From the NCBI GenBank assembly GCA_020851995.1, contig JADZBO010000116.1, forward strand, positions 58,302 to 122,301: 64,000 nt of DNA. Reading direction: 5' to 3'. Source of the DNA: Burkholderiaceae bacterium. Lineage in GTDB: Bacteria > Pseudomonadota > Gammaproteobacteria > Burkholderiales > Burkholderiaceae_B. Within the stretch, counting starts at the first letter, position 1. Each line of letters opens with the position of its first letter. The notes beneath the pieces were generated by a model. The model was not told the origin of the DNA and searched no databases. It was given only the letters and a program-made list of their open reading frames with translations. Positions 1 through 9,165 of the stretch are shown piece by piece. Made by a program: the position numbers and the translations under genes.

Positions 1-1089
1 CACCAGGTTAGGGGCATTGATGTCACCGCCGTGGCGCCGGACCTCGCCTCGGACAAACTCCACATCGTTGAGCTGATCTTCGGTGTACTGCGGTACATGG
101 CGCAAAATGGCCTGAACGATCGTCAGGCGATCAAACGGTTGTGACAAGTCGAGCTCGCGCCCCTGATAGGCAAGGCAGGCGGTGCCCGCTGCACGTTCGG
201 CCGTCCGGCGGATCAGTGACTCGGTGAAGTCCATCAGCCAGCGGTAATCAGCATAGGCGGCATAGAACTCCATCATGGTGAATTCGGGATTGTGGCGCGG
301 ACTGACCCCTTCGTTACGGAAATTCCGGTTGATTTCGAAGACCCGGTCAAAGCCGCCGACAATGAGTCGCTTGAGGTAGAGCTCCGGCGCAATGCGCAGG
401 AACATTTCCATATCGAGCGCGTTGTGGTGCGTCTTGAACGGCTTTGCGGCAGCGCCACCCGGGATGGGGTGCAGCATCGGCGTTTCGACTTCCAGAAAAC
501 CGGCTTCGGTCATCGTGTCGCGGATCGCCGTGACGGCTTTGCTGCGCGCCATGAAAGTGCGGCGGGTTTGCTCCGTCATGATGAGGTCGACGTAGCGCTG
601 ACGATAGCGCAGCTCCTGGTCGGCAATGCCATGAAACTTGTCGGGCAGGGGGCGCAGCGATTTGGTCAGCATGCGTGCGCTTGAGGCATGCACGGACAAT
701 TCGCCCTTGTTCGTTTTGAACACGGTACCCGTCACGGCAATGATGTCGCCGATATCCCACTGCTTGAATGCCGCGTAGTGCTCTTCGCCAAGCGATCCGC
801 GATCCAGGTAGATCTGAATACGTCCGCTGCCGTCCTGTAACGTGGCAAAGCTTGCCTTGCCCATCACGCGCTTGAGCATCATCCGGCCAGCAACCGAGGC
901 CGGGTGAGCGGCGGCGGCAAGTGACTCCTGATCCTGGTCGTCGTAGGCGTCATGAAGCGCCTGTGCGCGGTTCGCCGGCACGAAATCATTGGGAAAGGCC
1001 ACGCCCTGCGTGCGCAATGCGGCGAGTTTGGCGCGCCGCTCGGCAATCAGTCGGTTCTCGTCGTCTTGGGTGATTTGTGGCTCAGTCAT
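1..1089 (-). CDS. lysS: Lysyl-tRNA synthetase, class II (partial, 3' end outside window)
   Basis: Charges tRNA-Lys with lysine in the cytosol. The 363 residues present cover the N-terminal OB-fold anticodon-binding domain (about residues 65-150) and the first part of the class II catalytic core, with motif 2 visible as [14 protein letters not shown] near residue 260. The frame is still open at base 1, so roughly 140 C-terminal residues, including motif 3, lie outside the window (family length about 505). The ATG start opens [10 protein letters not shown]; no strong Shine-Dalgarno is seen. It sits 106 bases downstream of prfB on the same strand. A weak promoter-like pair (TTGCCA and AATAAT, 19 apart) lies in that gap, so it may have its own promoter as well as read-through from prfB. 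Confidence 0.96.
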   Translation of the reverse strand, partial: MTEPQITQDDENRLIAERRAKLAALRTQGVAFPNDFVPANRAQALHDAYDDQDQESLAAAAHPASVAGRMMLKRVMGKASFATLQDGSGRIQIYLDRGSLGEEHYAAFKQWDIGDIIAVTGTVFKTNKGELSVHASSARMLTKSLRPLPDKFHGIADQELRYRQRYVDLIMTEQTRRTFMARSKAVTAIRDTMTEAGFLEVETPMLHPIPGGAAAKPFKTHHNALDMEMFLRIAPELYLKRLIVGGFDRVFEINRNFRNEGVSPRHNPEFTMMEFYAAYADYRWLMDFTESLIRRTAERAAGTACLAYQGRELDLSQPFDRLTIVQAILRHVPQYTEDQLNDVEFVRGEVRRHGGDINAPNLV

Positions 1090-1195
1090 GGTCAGGATGG
1101 ATAGTGACGAAGGTTGTCAATTATTCTTTTAGTGACAGGGGTATTGGCAAGAGAGTGTGCGGAGCCGTTGCAAGCGGTCAGCACCCCCAATCTGG

Positions 1196-2300
1196 TCAAA
1201 CCGCCTGCTTGAGGCTCGCCTCGATGAAGGGGTCGAGATCCCCGTCCAGCACTTTCTGGGTGTTGGAAATTTCGACGTTGGTGCGCAAATCCTTGATGCG
1301 ACTCTGGTCGAGCACGTACGAGCGAATCTGGTGACCCCAGCCAACGTCGGTCTTGGCGTCTTCCATTTTCTGTTGCTCCGCCATGCGATTGCGCATTTCG
1401 AGCTCAAACAGGCGGGATTTCAGCATTTGCATCGCTTCGGCGCGGTTGCGGTGCTGCGAGCGATCGTTCTGGCACTGCACGACGATATTGGTCGGCACGT
1501 GGGTGATCCGGACCGCGGAGTCGGTCTTGTTGATGTGCTGACCGCCGGCGCCGCTTGCCCGATAGGTATCGATGCGTAAATCCGCGGGGTTGACCTCGAT
1601 TTCGATCGAGTCGTCGACCTCCGGGTAGACAAAGACACTTGCGAATGATGTGTGCCGGCCGCCCGACGAATCGAAGGGGCTCTTGCGCACCAGACGATGT
1701 ACACCCGTTTCGGTTCGAAGAAAACCAAAGGCGTACTCGCCTTCGATCTTGATCGTGGCCGACTTGATTCCGGCGACTTCACCGTCCGACTCTTCCAGCA
1801 ACTCGGTCTTGAACCCCTTGCGCTCGCAGTATTTGAGGTACTGGCGCAGCAGCATGGATGCCCAGTCCTGGGCTTCGGTTCCGCCTGCACCTGCCTGAAT
1901 ATCGAGGAAACAGTTCAGTGGATCGGCCGGATTGGAGAACATCCGCCGAAACTCCATGCCTTCAAGCGTCGCCTGGAATCCCGCGGCATCCTCTTCGATG
2001 GCGATCAGCGTCTCGTCGTCGCTGTCGGCGGCTGCCAGCTCAAAGAGCTCACGGGCGTCGGCGATCGACGTCGCCAGCGCGCCTAACGTCATCACCACGT
2101 TTTCGATGGACTTCTTTTCGCGCCCGAGTTCCTGCGCGTGTTTCGGGTCGTTCCAGACCGCCGGGTCTTCTAGCTCGGCATTGACAACGTGCAGCCGTTC
2201 CGCTTTGACATCGTAGTCAAAGATACCCCCGAAGAGCCAATTCGCGCGCGGCGTAATCGGCGAGACGGGATGCAATCTGGTTCTGGCGTTCGGCTTCCAT
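1196..2300 (-). CDS. prfB: Peptide chain release factor 2 (programmed +1 frameshift)
   Basis: RF2 releases finished peptides at UGA and UAA. The gene is in two frames. A first frame encodes 27 residues ([20 protein letters not shown], then LALRGYL) and ends at an in-frame TGA. A +1 shift at CTT-TGA-C continues as DYDVKAERL to the end, giving about 367 residues, close to the E. coli length of 365. Visible motifs are the codon-recognition SPF (about 207-209) and the catalytic GGQ (about 252-254). The residue preceding SGAGGQ is Ala, the common state, not the Thr of E. coli K-12. An upstream in-frame ATG at 2315 would add five residues; neither start has a clear Shine-Dalgarno. It lies 93 bases downstream of recJ. 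Confidence 0.96.
2216..2222 (-). promoter_or_regulatory. RF2 autoregulatory +1 frameshift site CTT TGA C
   Basis: Read on the minus strand, the heptamer CTTTGAC contains codon 27 (CTT) and the in-frame UGA at 2217-2219. A purine-rich GGGGG run, the internal Shine-Dalgarno-like stimulator, lies just upstream of TATCTTTGAC, as in E. coli. When RF2 is scarce the ribosome pauses at UGA and slips +1, so RF2 controls its own synthesis. The element is complete and matches the known family pattern. Confidence 0.95.
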
Positions 2301-2393
2301 GGGGATTTTGCTCATTGAATTACAGGGTAACCGCGCATTTTAACCTCACGCGCGGCATGACCTGCGGTTCAGGCAGGATGTGGCCGATTGGCG

Positions 2394-4103
2394 TTATGCC
2401 GGATCCGCGTGTTCGACGACCAACTGAACGCCGACGACCCCGTTCCAGACGTTTTGCTCGAGGCGGTAGACCAGCCTGACGCGCTCAGTGACCGACTGCG
2501 CGTGCCCGAACCAGATTGCGTCAAAGCGCTGGTGACCCCGTTCGACCGAAAGTTTCAGATGGCGCTCGCCCACCAGACGCTGCTGACGCACCACGAACTC
2601 GTCGACAAAGAGAGGGGCCGCGAAGCCCGCTCCCCAGACCTGCTGTTGCAGCAAACCGGCGACTTCGGCATTGGCCCAGCCGGATTCGAGCGAGCCGTCT
2701 GTTTCGATCACGGGCTCAAAGCGCTTGCGGCCTGTCAGTTCGATCACAGCGGCGTCGAATGCCGGCGCAAAGGCATCGAAGTCTTCGCGACCCAGCGTCA
2801 GGCCGGCTGCCATGGCGTGACCGCCGAACTTGCGAATCAGGCCCGGGTAGCGCTTGGATACCAGGTCGAGTGCATCGCGCAGGTGGACATCCGGAATGGA
2901 TCGGCCAGATCCGCGCAATTCGTCCTCGCCCGCAGGTGCAAAGGCAATCGCCGGACGGAAGAACTTCTCCTTCAGACGCGATGCCACCAGGCCGACGACA
3001 CCCTGATGCCAATCGTCCCGGTAGACACAGACCGAAGCCCCCACGCCTGCGTCGCCGAGGTCTGCCGTGGCATCCAGCGCCTGCTCACGCATCACGCCTT
3101 CGATCTGACGTCTATCACGGTTGATGTTGTCGAGTTCCCGTGCCAGCGTCAGAGCCACAGCCTCGTCGTCAGTCGTCAGGCACCGGATCCCCAGGCCCAT
3201 ATCGGCCAGACGCCCGGCGGCATTGATCCGGGGGCCAAGGGCAAAACCGAGGTCAAAGGCGCTTGCGCTGCGGGGATCGCGGGCAGCCACCGCGAACAAC
3301 GCGCGCAACCCGGGCTGCATCAGCCCTCGGCGCATCCGCTCGAGGCCTCGCGTAACCAGCAAACGGTTGTTCGGATCGAGCCGTACGACATCGGCAACGG
3401 TCCCCAGCGCAACCAGATCGGCCAGCGCATCCAGTCGCGGCCCGCCATCGGGGGGGAATACGCCACGCCGCCGCAACTCTGCGCGCAATGCCAGCATCAG
3501 ATAGAAAATCACGCCTACGCCCGCCAGATTTTTGGACGCAAAATCGCAGCCTGGCTGATTCGGGTTGACGATCGCCAGCGCCTCAGGCAGGGTGTCGCCG
3601 GGCAGGTGGTGATCGGTGACGATCACGCCGATTCCGTGCGTTTTGGCGTGCGCAACGCCTTCCACGCTGGCGATGCCGTTGTCGACCGTGATCAGCAGAT
3701 CCGGCTTGCCGCCCGCGTGCTGACAGGCCAGGTCGACCACGGCGGGCGACAACCCGTAGCCGGTTTCGAAGCGGTTCGGCACCAGGAAGTCCACCCGGGC
3801 ACCCATCGCGCCCAGAGCGCGCAGGCCAACGGCGCACGCCGTGGCACCATCGCAGTCGTAGTCGGCGATGATCAGCAACCGCTTGCCGTCGCGGATGGCA
3901 TCAGCCAGCAGGCGCGCCGCATATTCGGACTGCGTAAGGCCATCCGGGGGCAGCATGGCCGGCCAACCCAGCCGCACATCCTCGGCGCGGTTGACGCCGC
4001 GTGCCGCCCATAAACGCGAGAGCAACGGATGGTAGCCGCTCGCCGCAAGCCGTTGCGCGGCGTGTTCGTCGGTCTTGCGGATCGTCAGTCGGGGAGATTC
4101 CAC
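2394..4103 (-). CDS. recJ: Single-stranded-DNA-specific 5'-3' exonuclease RecJ
   Basis: RecJ degrades single-stranded DNA 5' to 3' in recombination and mismatch or excision repair. The DHH-family motifs appear in order: ADYDCDG, ITVDNG, VTDHH, DLVALGTVADV and GPRINAAGR, followed by SGRS and GGHAMAAG of the DHHA1 part and an OB-fold-like C-terminus. With the GTG start chosen here the protein is 569 residues (E. coli 577) and overlaps the end of the rpfE-like gene by 19 bases, which implies translational coupling. The frame stays open about 470 bases further upstream, but that stretch lies over the rpfE-like gene and does not look like RecJ. The exact start is uncertain. Confidence 0.95.
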   Translation of the reverse strand: MESPRLTIRKTDEHAAQRLAASGYHPLLSRLWAARGVNRAEDVRLGWPAMLPPDGLTQSEYAARLLADAIRDGKRLLIIADYDCDGATACAVGLRALGAMGARVDFLVPNRFETGYGLSPAVVDLACQHAGGKPDLLITVDNGIASVEGVAHAKTHGIGVIVTDHHLPGDTLPEALAIVNPNQPGCDFASKNLAGVGVIFYLMLALRAELRRRGVFPPDGGPRLDALADLVALGTVADVVRLDPNNRLLVTRGLERMRRGLMQPGLRALFAVAARDPRSASAFDLGFALGPRINAAGRLADMGLGIRCLTTDDEAVALTLARELDNINRDRRQIEGVMREQALDATADLGDAGVGASVCVYRDDWHQGVVGLVASRLKEKFFRPAIAFAPAGEDELRGSGRSIPDVHLRDALDLVSKRYPGLIRKFGGHAMAAGLTLGREDFDAFAPAFDAAVIELTGRKRFEPVIETDGSLESGWANAEVAGLLQQQVWGAGFAAPLFVDEFVVRQQRLVGERHLKLSVERGHQRFDAIWFGHAQSVTERVRLVYRLEQNVWNGVVGVQLVVEHADPA

Positions 4104-5005
4104 CAGGATTTCCAGGCATCGCGGCGACCGGGCAGCAAACGGCGCCATCCGAGGCCACGGGTTGTGTCGAGCTCTACAGCGCGTTCCTGTCCGAGCAGCG
4201 TGATTTGTGTTTGCGCAGGCAGTGCCTCCAGCGCCGACGACAGAGCCGGGAGCGCCGCGACCCAGTCGCCCCAGGCACCTTGCGCAAATGGCTGATGGAG
4301 TGCGTCGATGACCCGCCAGGGGGGCGCAGGCGGCGTGGGGCGCCAGCCTCTGGCGCCTCCATACAGCCACAGTCCGTTGACGGGCGGCAAACCACGCGCC
4401 TCGCGCGCAGCATTGACGGGGTGATCGTGCCAGGTCATCTGAATCTCGTTGGCCAGCCGCCGCCACGCGCGCAGGGCGTCGCCCGTTGGCCACCAGTCCG
4501 CGAGGGGTCGACCACTGACTGCCGCCGGACTGATGCTCGGGGGCGTGGCTTCCTGAGGCAACCAGATCCGCCATCGGGCCGGTTCCAGGGGCAGGGCGGA
4601 AAACCCGCTGCCCGTCCAGAGCTCAGCCACCGATTCGTAGAGGGCGTCGGACTCCTGGGCGTCTATTTGCAGCGAATCCGGATCCAAAAGCGTGGCGCCC
4701 TCGCGTCCGATGGCCACCGAACTGAGTTCGGCGATCCAGATGTGCTCCGAGGGATCGACGATCCGGGCGCGCAGCGGACCCAAGCCGCTGCCCAGGAGCG
4801 TACCCGGTTGCGCCAGATAGCCGAGCGCGCGCAGTTCGACGGCCTCCAGCGCTGTGCAGCCGGTATCGTCAATCGGCAAGGAGAGAACTTGGGCGCGCGC
4901 GCGCCGCAGGCATGCGAGCAGGGCGGGACAAGCCAGTTCGACTTGCGCGGCCAGTTCCTGCGCGATGCTTGCGGGTGGCAGTGAGCCCGGGATCAAAATT
5001 CGCAT
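4085..5005 (-). CDS. RpfE-like conserved protein (phosphoglycerate-mutase-like)
   Basis: A 306-residue cytosolic protein opening MRILIPGSLPP, with no signal peptide or membrane segment. It resembles the proteins annotated as regulatory protein RpfE or phosphoglycerate-mutase-like that lie beside recJ in many beta- and gammaproteobacteria; in Xanthomonas the rpf region also holds lysS, prfB and recJ. Tryptophan-rich segments (WHDHPVNAAREARGLPP; NGLWLYGGARGWRP) are the recognisable part. No catalytic site can be assigned by eye, and the molecular role is unknown. It is first in a leftward set with recJ, prfB and lysS, and its 3' end overlaps recJ. Confidence 0.75.
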   Translation of the reverse strand: MRILIPGSLPPASIAQELAAQVELACPALLACLRRARAQVLSLPIDDTGCTALEAVELRALGYLAQPGTLLGSGLGPLRARIVDPSEHIWIAELSSVAIGREGATLLDPDSLQIDAQESDALYESVAELWTGSGFSALPLEPARWRIWLPQEATPPSISPAAVSGRPLADWWPTGDALRAWRRLANEIQMTWHDHPVNAAREARGLPPVNGLWLYGGARGWRPTPPAPPWRVIDALHQPFAQGAWGDWVAALPALSSALEALPAQTQITLLGQERAVELDTTRGLGWRRLLPGRRDAWKSWWNLPD

Positions 5006-5123
5006 CGGCAGATTGTAGTGTGCCGCGGAATCAATGGCGGCGCGCAGCTTCCCCGGCAGTGGGGCGGCCGCGCCGGCCTCGGCAGAACCTTCCGCGTACC
5101 GGACTTGATGCCATAATGTCGGG

Positions 5124-6404
5124 GTGCTGAAAATACCCTATGAACTCTGGATTGGTGCGCGCTACGCTGGCTTGTCGCACCTGCGCGGGCGTCGCGGCGG
5201 ACGAGACCGCTTTGTATCCTTCGTCGCCGCCACTTCGATGGCCGGAATCGCGCTCGGGGTTGCGGCGCTGATTGTCGTGCTTTCAGTGATGAACGGCTTC
5301 CAGAAGGACGTACGCGACCGTATGCTGTCCGTGCTGCCGCATATCGAGCTCTACGTTCCGGGCATTGACCCGGAAGCTGTGCTGGCCCAATGGTCCGAAA
5401 TTGGCGATGCGGCTCGCAAATCGCCGTCGGTCGTCGCTGCCGCCCCTTTTGTGGCGGCGCAGGCCATGTTGCTGCGTGGGCAGGTGCTGCGTGGCGTTCA
5501 GGTGCGTGGCATTGATCCGGGGGCCGAAAAGTCTGTTTCGCAGATCGCCGGTCAGATGTTGACAGGCTCCCTGGCCGATTTGCGCCCCGGCGCGTTTGGC
5601 ATCGTTCTCGGGCAAGACCTCGCCGATGTGCTCGGCGTGCACACCGGTGATCCGATCATGATGCTTGCCCCGCAGGCCAATGTCAGTCCGGTCGGATTCA
5701 CTCCGCGGATGCGCCAGTTCACGGTCGTCGGCACTTTTCGCTCGGGTCATTACGAGTACGACTCTTCACTGGCTTTCACCGATGTGACCGATGCCGCCCG
5801 GATGTTTCGCGACGGCAGCACGGCGGGGGTTCGCCTGCGGGTCGACGACATGTACCGGGCGCCCGAAATTGCGCGCCTGCTCACGCCGTTGCTGCCGCCC
5901 CGGGTTCTGGCGTCCGACTGGTCGCGCAACAATCGCACCTGGTTCGCGGCCGTGCAGACCGAAAAACGCATGATGTTCCTGATCCTCGCGCTCATCGTGG
6001 CAGTTGCCGCGTTCAATCTGCTGTCATCGCTGGTCATGGCTGTCAAAGACAAGCAATCGGACATCGCCATCTTGCGCACCTTTGGATCGACGCCCGCGGA
6101 AATCGCCCGGATCTTCCTGGTGCAGGGCGCGCTGATCGGCGTGCTGGGCACCTTGCTGGGCGTTGGCCTGGGCGCGGCCATCGCCTACAACATCGATGTG
6201 CTCGTGCCTGGGCTGGAACACCTGTTTGGCGTGCAGTTTTTACCGCGCGAGGTGTATTTCATCAGTGCGCTGCCCTCCGATCCGAGGCTGCCCGACATCG
6301 TGTCGATTGCGCTGACCTCGCTGGTGCTTTCCTTGCTGGCGACACTCTATCCGAGTTGGCGCGCTTCGCGCCTGCAACCTGCCCAGGTACTGCGTCATGA
6401 CTGA
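5124..6404 (+). CDS. lolC: Lipoprotein-releasing ABC transporter permease, LolC/LolE family
   Basis: Inner-membrane permease of the Lol system, which extracts mature outer-membrane lipoproteins for handover to LolA. The 426-residue protein has an N-terminal membrane segment (about residues 30-55, ending VVLSVMNGFQKDVRDR), a large periplasmic domain, and three C-terminal segments with the FtsX-like signature DIAILRTFGSTPAEIARIF. Only one such permease is present and it is followed directly by lolD. E. coli has separate LolC and LolE; this gene may be a LolF-type permease acting as a homodimer, though a second copy could lie elsewhere. The start is GTG. A CATAAT hexamer only seven bases upstream could be a -10 box, which would make the message nearly leaderless. 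Confidence 0.93.
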   Translation: MLKIPYELWIGARYAGLSHLRGRRGGRDRFVSFVAATSMAGIALGVAALIVVLSVMNGFQKDVRDRMLSVLPHIELYVPGIDPEAVLAQWSEIGDAARKSPSVVAAAPFVAAQAMLLRGQVLRGVQVRGIDPGAEKSVSQIAGQMLTGSLADLRPGAFGIVLGQDLADVLGVHTGDPIMMLAPQANVSPVGFTPRMRQFTVVGTFRSGHYEYDSSLAFTDVTDAARMFRDGSTAGVRLRVDDMYRAPEIARLLTPLLPPRVLASDWSRNNRTWFAAVQTEKRMMFLILALIVAVAAFNLLSSLVMAVKDKQSDIAILRTFGSTPAEIARIFLVQGALIGVLGTLLGVGLGAAIAYNIDVLVPGLEHLFGVQFLPREVYFISALPSDPRLPDIVSIALTSLVLSLLATLYPSWRASRLQPAQVLRHD

Positions 6405-7113
6405 ATTCGTCCTCAGCGCTGAGGGTATTTGCAGGCATTACGACGACGGCGCTGCGCGCATCGATGTGCTGGTTGACGTGAATCTGGCGGTCAGGGCTGG
6501 CGAAATGGTCGCGATCGTCGGTGCCTCGGGCTCCGGCAAGAGCACGCTTTTGCACATCCTGGGCTTGCTGGATACCCCTGATTCAGGAAGCGTGACCGTC
6601 AATGGCGTCGTTTCCAGTGGCCTGGGCGAGGCGGCGCGCAGCCACTTGCGCAACAGGGCCCTGGGCTTTGTCTATCAGTTCCACCATTTGCTGGCCGAGT
6701 TTTCCGCACTGGATAACGTCGCGATGCCGCTGATCGTGCGACGCGTATCCCGGCGCGACGCGCGCGATCAGGCCGCGCGCATGCTGGAACTGGTCGGGTT
6801 GTCTGCCCGCATGGATCATTTCCCCGGGCAGTTATCCGGCGGTGAGCGGCAACGCGTCGCGCTTGCGCGCGCGCTGGTGGGTTCACCAGCCTGCGTGCTG
6901 GCTGATGAGCCCACGGGAAATCTTGATCGCCATACCGCACACGACATGTTCCGCCTGCTTAAAGAGGTGAACCGTGATTCGCGCACGGCATTTGTGATCG
7001 TGACACATGACGACGAACTTGCCGGGCTCGCCGACCGCCGACTACAGATGGATGGTGGCAAGCTGGTATCGGATCGCAGCAACCGAGCCGATCCGATTGC
7101 CCCGACCGCGTGA
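6397..7113 (+). CDS. lolD: Lipoprotein-releasing ABC transporter ATPase LolD
   Basis: ATPase that powers the Lol permease at the inner membrane. Its 238 residues contain Walker [10 protein letters not shown] (about 47-55), a Q-loop region FVYQFHHLLAEFSALDNV typical of LolD, the ABC signature LSGGERQR, Walker B VLADEPTGNLD, and the H-loop VTHDDE. The ATG overlaps the 3' end of the permease gene by eight bases and the 3' end overlaps tatD, so lolC-lolD-tatD form one operon. Confidence 0.95.
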   Translation: MTEFVLSAEGICRHYDDGAARIDVLVDVNLAVRAGEMVAIVGASGSGKSTLLHILGLLDTPDSGSVTVNGVVSSGLGEAARSHLRNRALGFVYQFHHLLAEFSALDNVAMPLIVRRVSRRDARDQAARMLELVGLSARMDHFPGQLSGGERQRVALARALVGSPACVLADEPTGNLDRHTAHDMFRLLKEVNRDSRTAFVIVTHDDELAGLADRRLQMDGGKLVSDRSNRADPIAPTA

Positions 7114-7121
7114 GCGGCGAC

Positions 7122-7937
7122 ATGCTGTTCGATACCCATTGCCACCTGGATGCCGCTGAGTACGATGCGGATCGCGACGCGGTGGTTGATCGGGCGATCG
7201 CTGCGGGCGTGGGCGGCATACTGATTCCGGCCGTCGCACCCGACAACTTTGACCGGGTGCGCGAGTTGGCGCATGGGATCCCCGGCGGGGCCTACGCGCT
7301 CGGTATCCATCCAATGTATGTCGCACGTTGCCCGGACGATGCGCTGGCTGCACTGCGGACGGCGCTTGTGGCTAACCTTGCAGATCCGCGGCTGGTCGCC
7401 GTCGGCGAAATCGGCCTCGATTTTTTTGTGCCTGAGATTGCCAGTGGCCCGCCACGGGATCGGCAGGAGCGGTTCTTCGATGCCCAGTTACAAATTGCCA
7501 GGGAGCTTGATTTGCCTGTTCTTCTGCATGTCCGGCGGGCACAGGATGTCATTCTTAAATATCTGCGCCTGCGACGTGTGTGTGGCGGCATTGCACATGC
7601 GTTCAATGGGAGTACCCAGCAGGCCGAAGCCTTTATTCAACTCGGCTTTGCGCTTGGTGTTGGCGGCGCAATGACGTACACCCGGGCGACCCGCATCCGA
7701 GCGCTCGTCGGGTCGATCAATATCGCCTCGCTTGTGCTCGAGACTGACGGGCCCGATATTGCGCCGCAATGGCTGACAGGCTCACGCCGGAACGAGCCCG
7801 CAGAACTTGCCGGTATCGCGCGTTGCCTGGCGCAATTACGCGGGGAGTCGTCTGAGCGGATTGCACTGCAAACTTCAGCGACTGCCCTGAGGGTGTGTCC
7901 ACGCCTTGCCGCGCTCTGGCCTCCGATGCCGTACTGA
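7122..7937 (+). CDS. TatD-family metal-dependent hydrolase
   Basis: TatD proteins are TIM-barrel metal-dependent nucleases of the amidohydrolase superfamily. Visible metal-ligand motifs are DTHCHLD at the N-terminus, GEIGLDFF, LLHVRRAQ, AHAFNGS and ETDGPDI. The family usually has a Tyr pair after GEIGLD; here it is FF. With the ATG used the protein is 271 residues. A GTG four codons earlier, overlapping the lolD stop, is also possible. The coding region ends 97 bases before the LysR gene. Confidence 0.9.
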   Translation: MLFDTHCHLDAAEYDADRDAVVDRAIAAGVGGILIPAVAPDNFDRVRELAHGIPGGAYALGIHPMYVARCPDDALAALRTALVANLADPRLVAVGEIGLDFFVPEIASGPPRDRQERFFDAQLQIARELDLPVLLHVRRAQDVILKYLRLRRVCGGIAHAFNGSTQQAEAFIQLGFALGVGGAMTYTRATRIRALVGSINIASLVLETDGPDIAPQWLTGSRRNEPAELAGIARCLAQLRGESSERIALQTSATALRVCPRLAALWPPMPY

Positions 7938-7994
7938 AAGGCATGGGTCAGTAGCCGGTTTATTGCCTGACATCGCGAGTGGTCTTCTTAGTAG

Positions 7995-8021
7995 TGCATT
8001 AAAATTTCAACAATTAATGCA
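7995..8021. promoter_or_regulatory. AT-rich inverted repeat upstream of the LysR gene
   Basis: A perfect eight-base dyad, TGCATTAA and TTAATGCA, separated by 11 bases. It sits 13 bases before the LysR start codon in an unusually AT-rich patch of an otherwise GC-rich region. LysR-type regulators bind dyads of this kind, often to control their own promoter. Autoregulation is inference from position. Confidence 0.45.
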
Positions 8022-8034
8022 TTGGGAAGCAATA

Positions 8035-8985
8035 ATGGCCCATGAAAGCCCTCTGGGCGAATTACGTCGTCAGCAATTTGATATGCGCAGTGTCAGGGCA
8101 TTCCTGTTTGTCGCGGAGGAATTGCACTTTGGACGGGCTGCGGCGCGGCTCTTCACGAGCCAGCCGGCGTTGAGTCGCACAATCCACAAACTGGAAGAAG
8201 CCGTCGGTGTGCCGTTGCTTGAGCGATCCACTCGCCGGGTCAGGCTGACACCGGCGGGCGAAGTGTTCACGGCCGAATGCCGGCTCGCGCTTGGTCACCT
8301 GGAGCGCGCCGCGACCGGTGCGCAAGACGCCGCGGGCGGGCAAATTGGACGCATTCGAATCGGCTACATGGATTTTGCGATCAATGGTCGTTTGCCCTGG
8401 TTGCTGAAAGGTTTCCGGGCGAAGTATCCGCGCGATGTGGTCGACCTGGAATACGGTCCGAGCGCGCGTCAGAAGAACGCCATCCTGGAAGGACGCATCG
8501 ACATAGGCTTTGTGATCAGCCAACTCGAAAGCCAGAAAGTGCGTAACGTGCTGGTGGAGGAAAACGACTATGTTGCCTTGCTGCCTGAACTGCATCCGTT
8601 GACTGCACGCGACAACCTTCGGCTGGCGGACCTCTCCGAGGAGCCGTTTGTCATGGGTTCCGAGGATACATTCAGCAGCTTCCGCGGCTTGTTGTTACCG
8701 ATTTGTCACTCAGTTGGTTTTTTTCCAAGGATCGCGCAACAGGCCTCCAGCACCAGCGGCATTCTCGGAATGGTCGCGGCGGGCGTTGGGGTCAGTGTGT
8801 TTGCAGGGTGCGCACGCAATCTGACGCGCGACGGTGTGGTGGTGCGGACCTTGGTGGACGTGCCTGACAGGATTCCAACCTTCGCGGTCTGGGTGGACGA
8901 TCATCCGTCCGAGGTTGTGCGTCGGTTTGGTGAGTTTCTGGAGATGCACGCAGCGCCCCGGCTTCCCATGCGCGTCTGGGATTGA
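8035..8985 (+). CDS. LysR-family transcriptional regulator
   Basis: A 316-residue regulator with the N-terminal winged helix-turn-helix (about residues 17-76: RAFLFVAEELHFGRAAARL, SQPALSRTIHKLEEAVG, LLERSTRRVRLTPAGE) and a periplasmic-binding-like effector domain (about 105-305). The opening resembles the LysR subgroup that regulates aromatic catabolism, but the target is unknown. It is not next to an obvious divergent target: tatD lies upstream and comEC downstream on the same strand. The ATG at 8035 is preceded by GGGAAG; a later Met (MRSVRAF) is an alternative start. The upstream dyad suggests self-control. Confidence 0.9.
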   Translation: MAHESPLGELRRQQFDMRSVRAFLFVAEELHFGRAAARLFTSQPALSRTIHKLEEAVGVPLLERSTRRVRLTPAGEVFTAECRLALGHLERAATGAQDAAGGQIGRIRIGYMDFAINGRLPWLLKGFRAKYPRDVVDLEYGPSARQKNAILEGRIDIGFVISQLESQKVRNVLVEENDYVALLPELHPLTARDNLRLADLSEEPFVMGSEDTFSSFRGLLLPICHSVGFFPRIAQQASSTSGILGMVAAGVGVSVFAGCARNLTRDGVVVRTLVDVPDRIPTFAVWVDDHPSEVVRRFGEFLEMHAAPRLPMRVWD

Positions 8986-9060
8986 AACGTCCCGAGTCAG
9001 AACAATCACATTCAGCGAAGTCAACGCGCTCCGCTTGGCTACATCATCAGACACTTCGTG

Positions 9061-9106
9061 GTAGTGCGCTAAGCGCCTGCGTAGTAGTGCGCGGATCGCC
9101 TGCGTG
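9061..9106. repeat. Tandem 23-base direct repeat, two copies
   Basis: Two adjacent 23-base copies (9061-9083 and 9084-9106) share GTAGTGCGC at the start and CGCCTGCGT near the end, with four mismatches. They fill most of the gap between the LysR gene and comEC. No function is evident. Confidence 0.7.
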
Positions 9107-9165
9107 CACCGCGCATGGTGAAATCGGGCGCGGCGAATCAAGATACGCGACTTTGTGGCGGAACC

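Noticed and set aside
2388..2394. Reading prfB as a broken gene because of the in-frame TGA
   Set aside because: The TGA is part of the known RF2 frameshift signal, and both frames align with RF2 across the shift.
2388..4013. Open frame of 541 codons on the plus strand opposite recJ
   Set aside because: It is the antisense shadow of recJ in GC-rich sequence; the translated text shows no family motif and the recJ strand has every expected motif.
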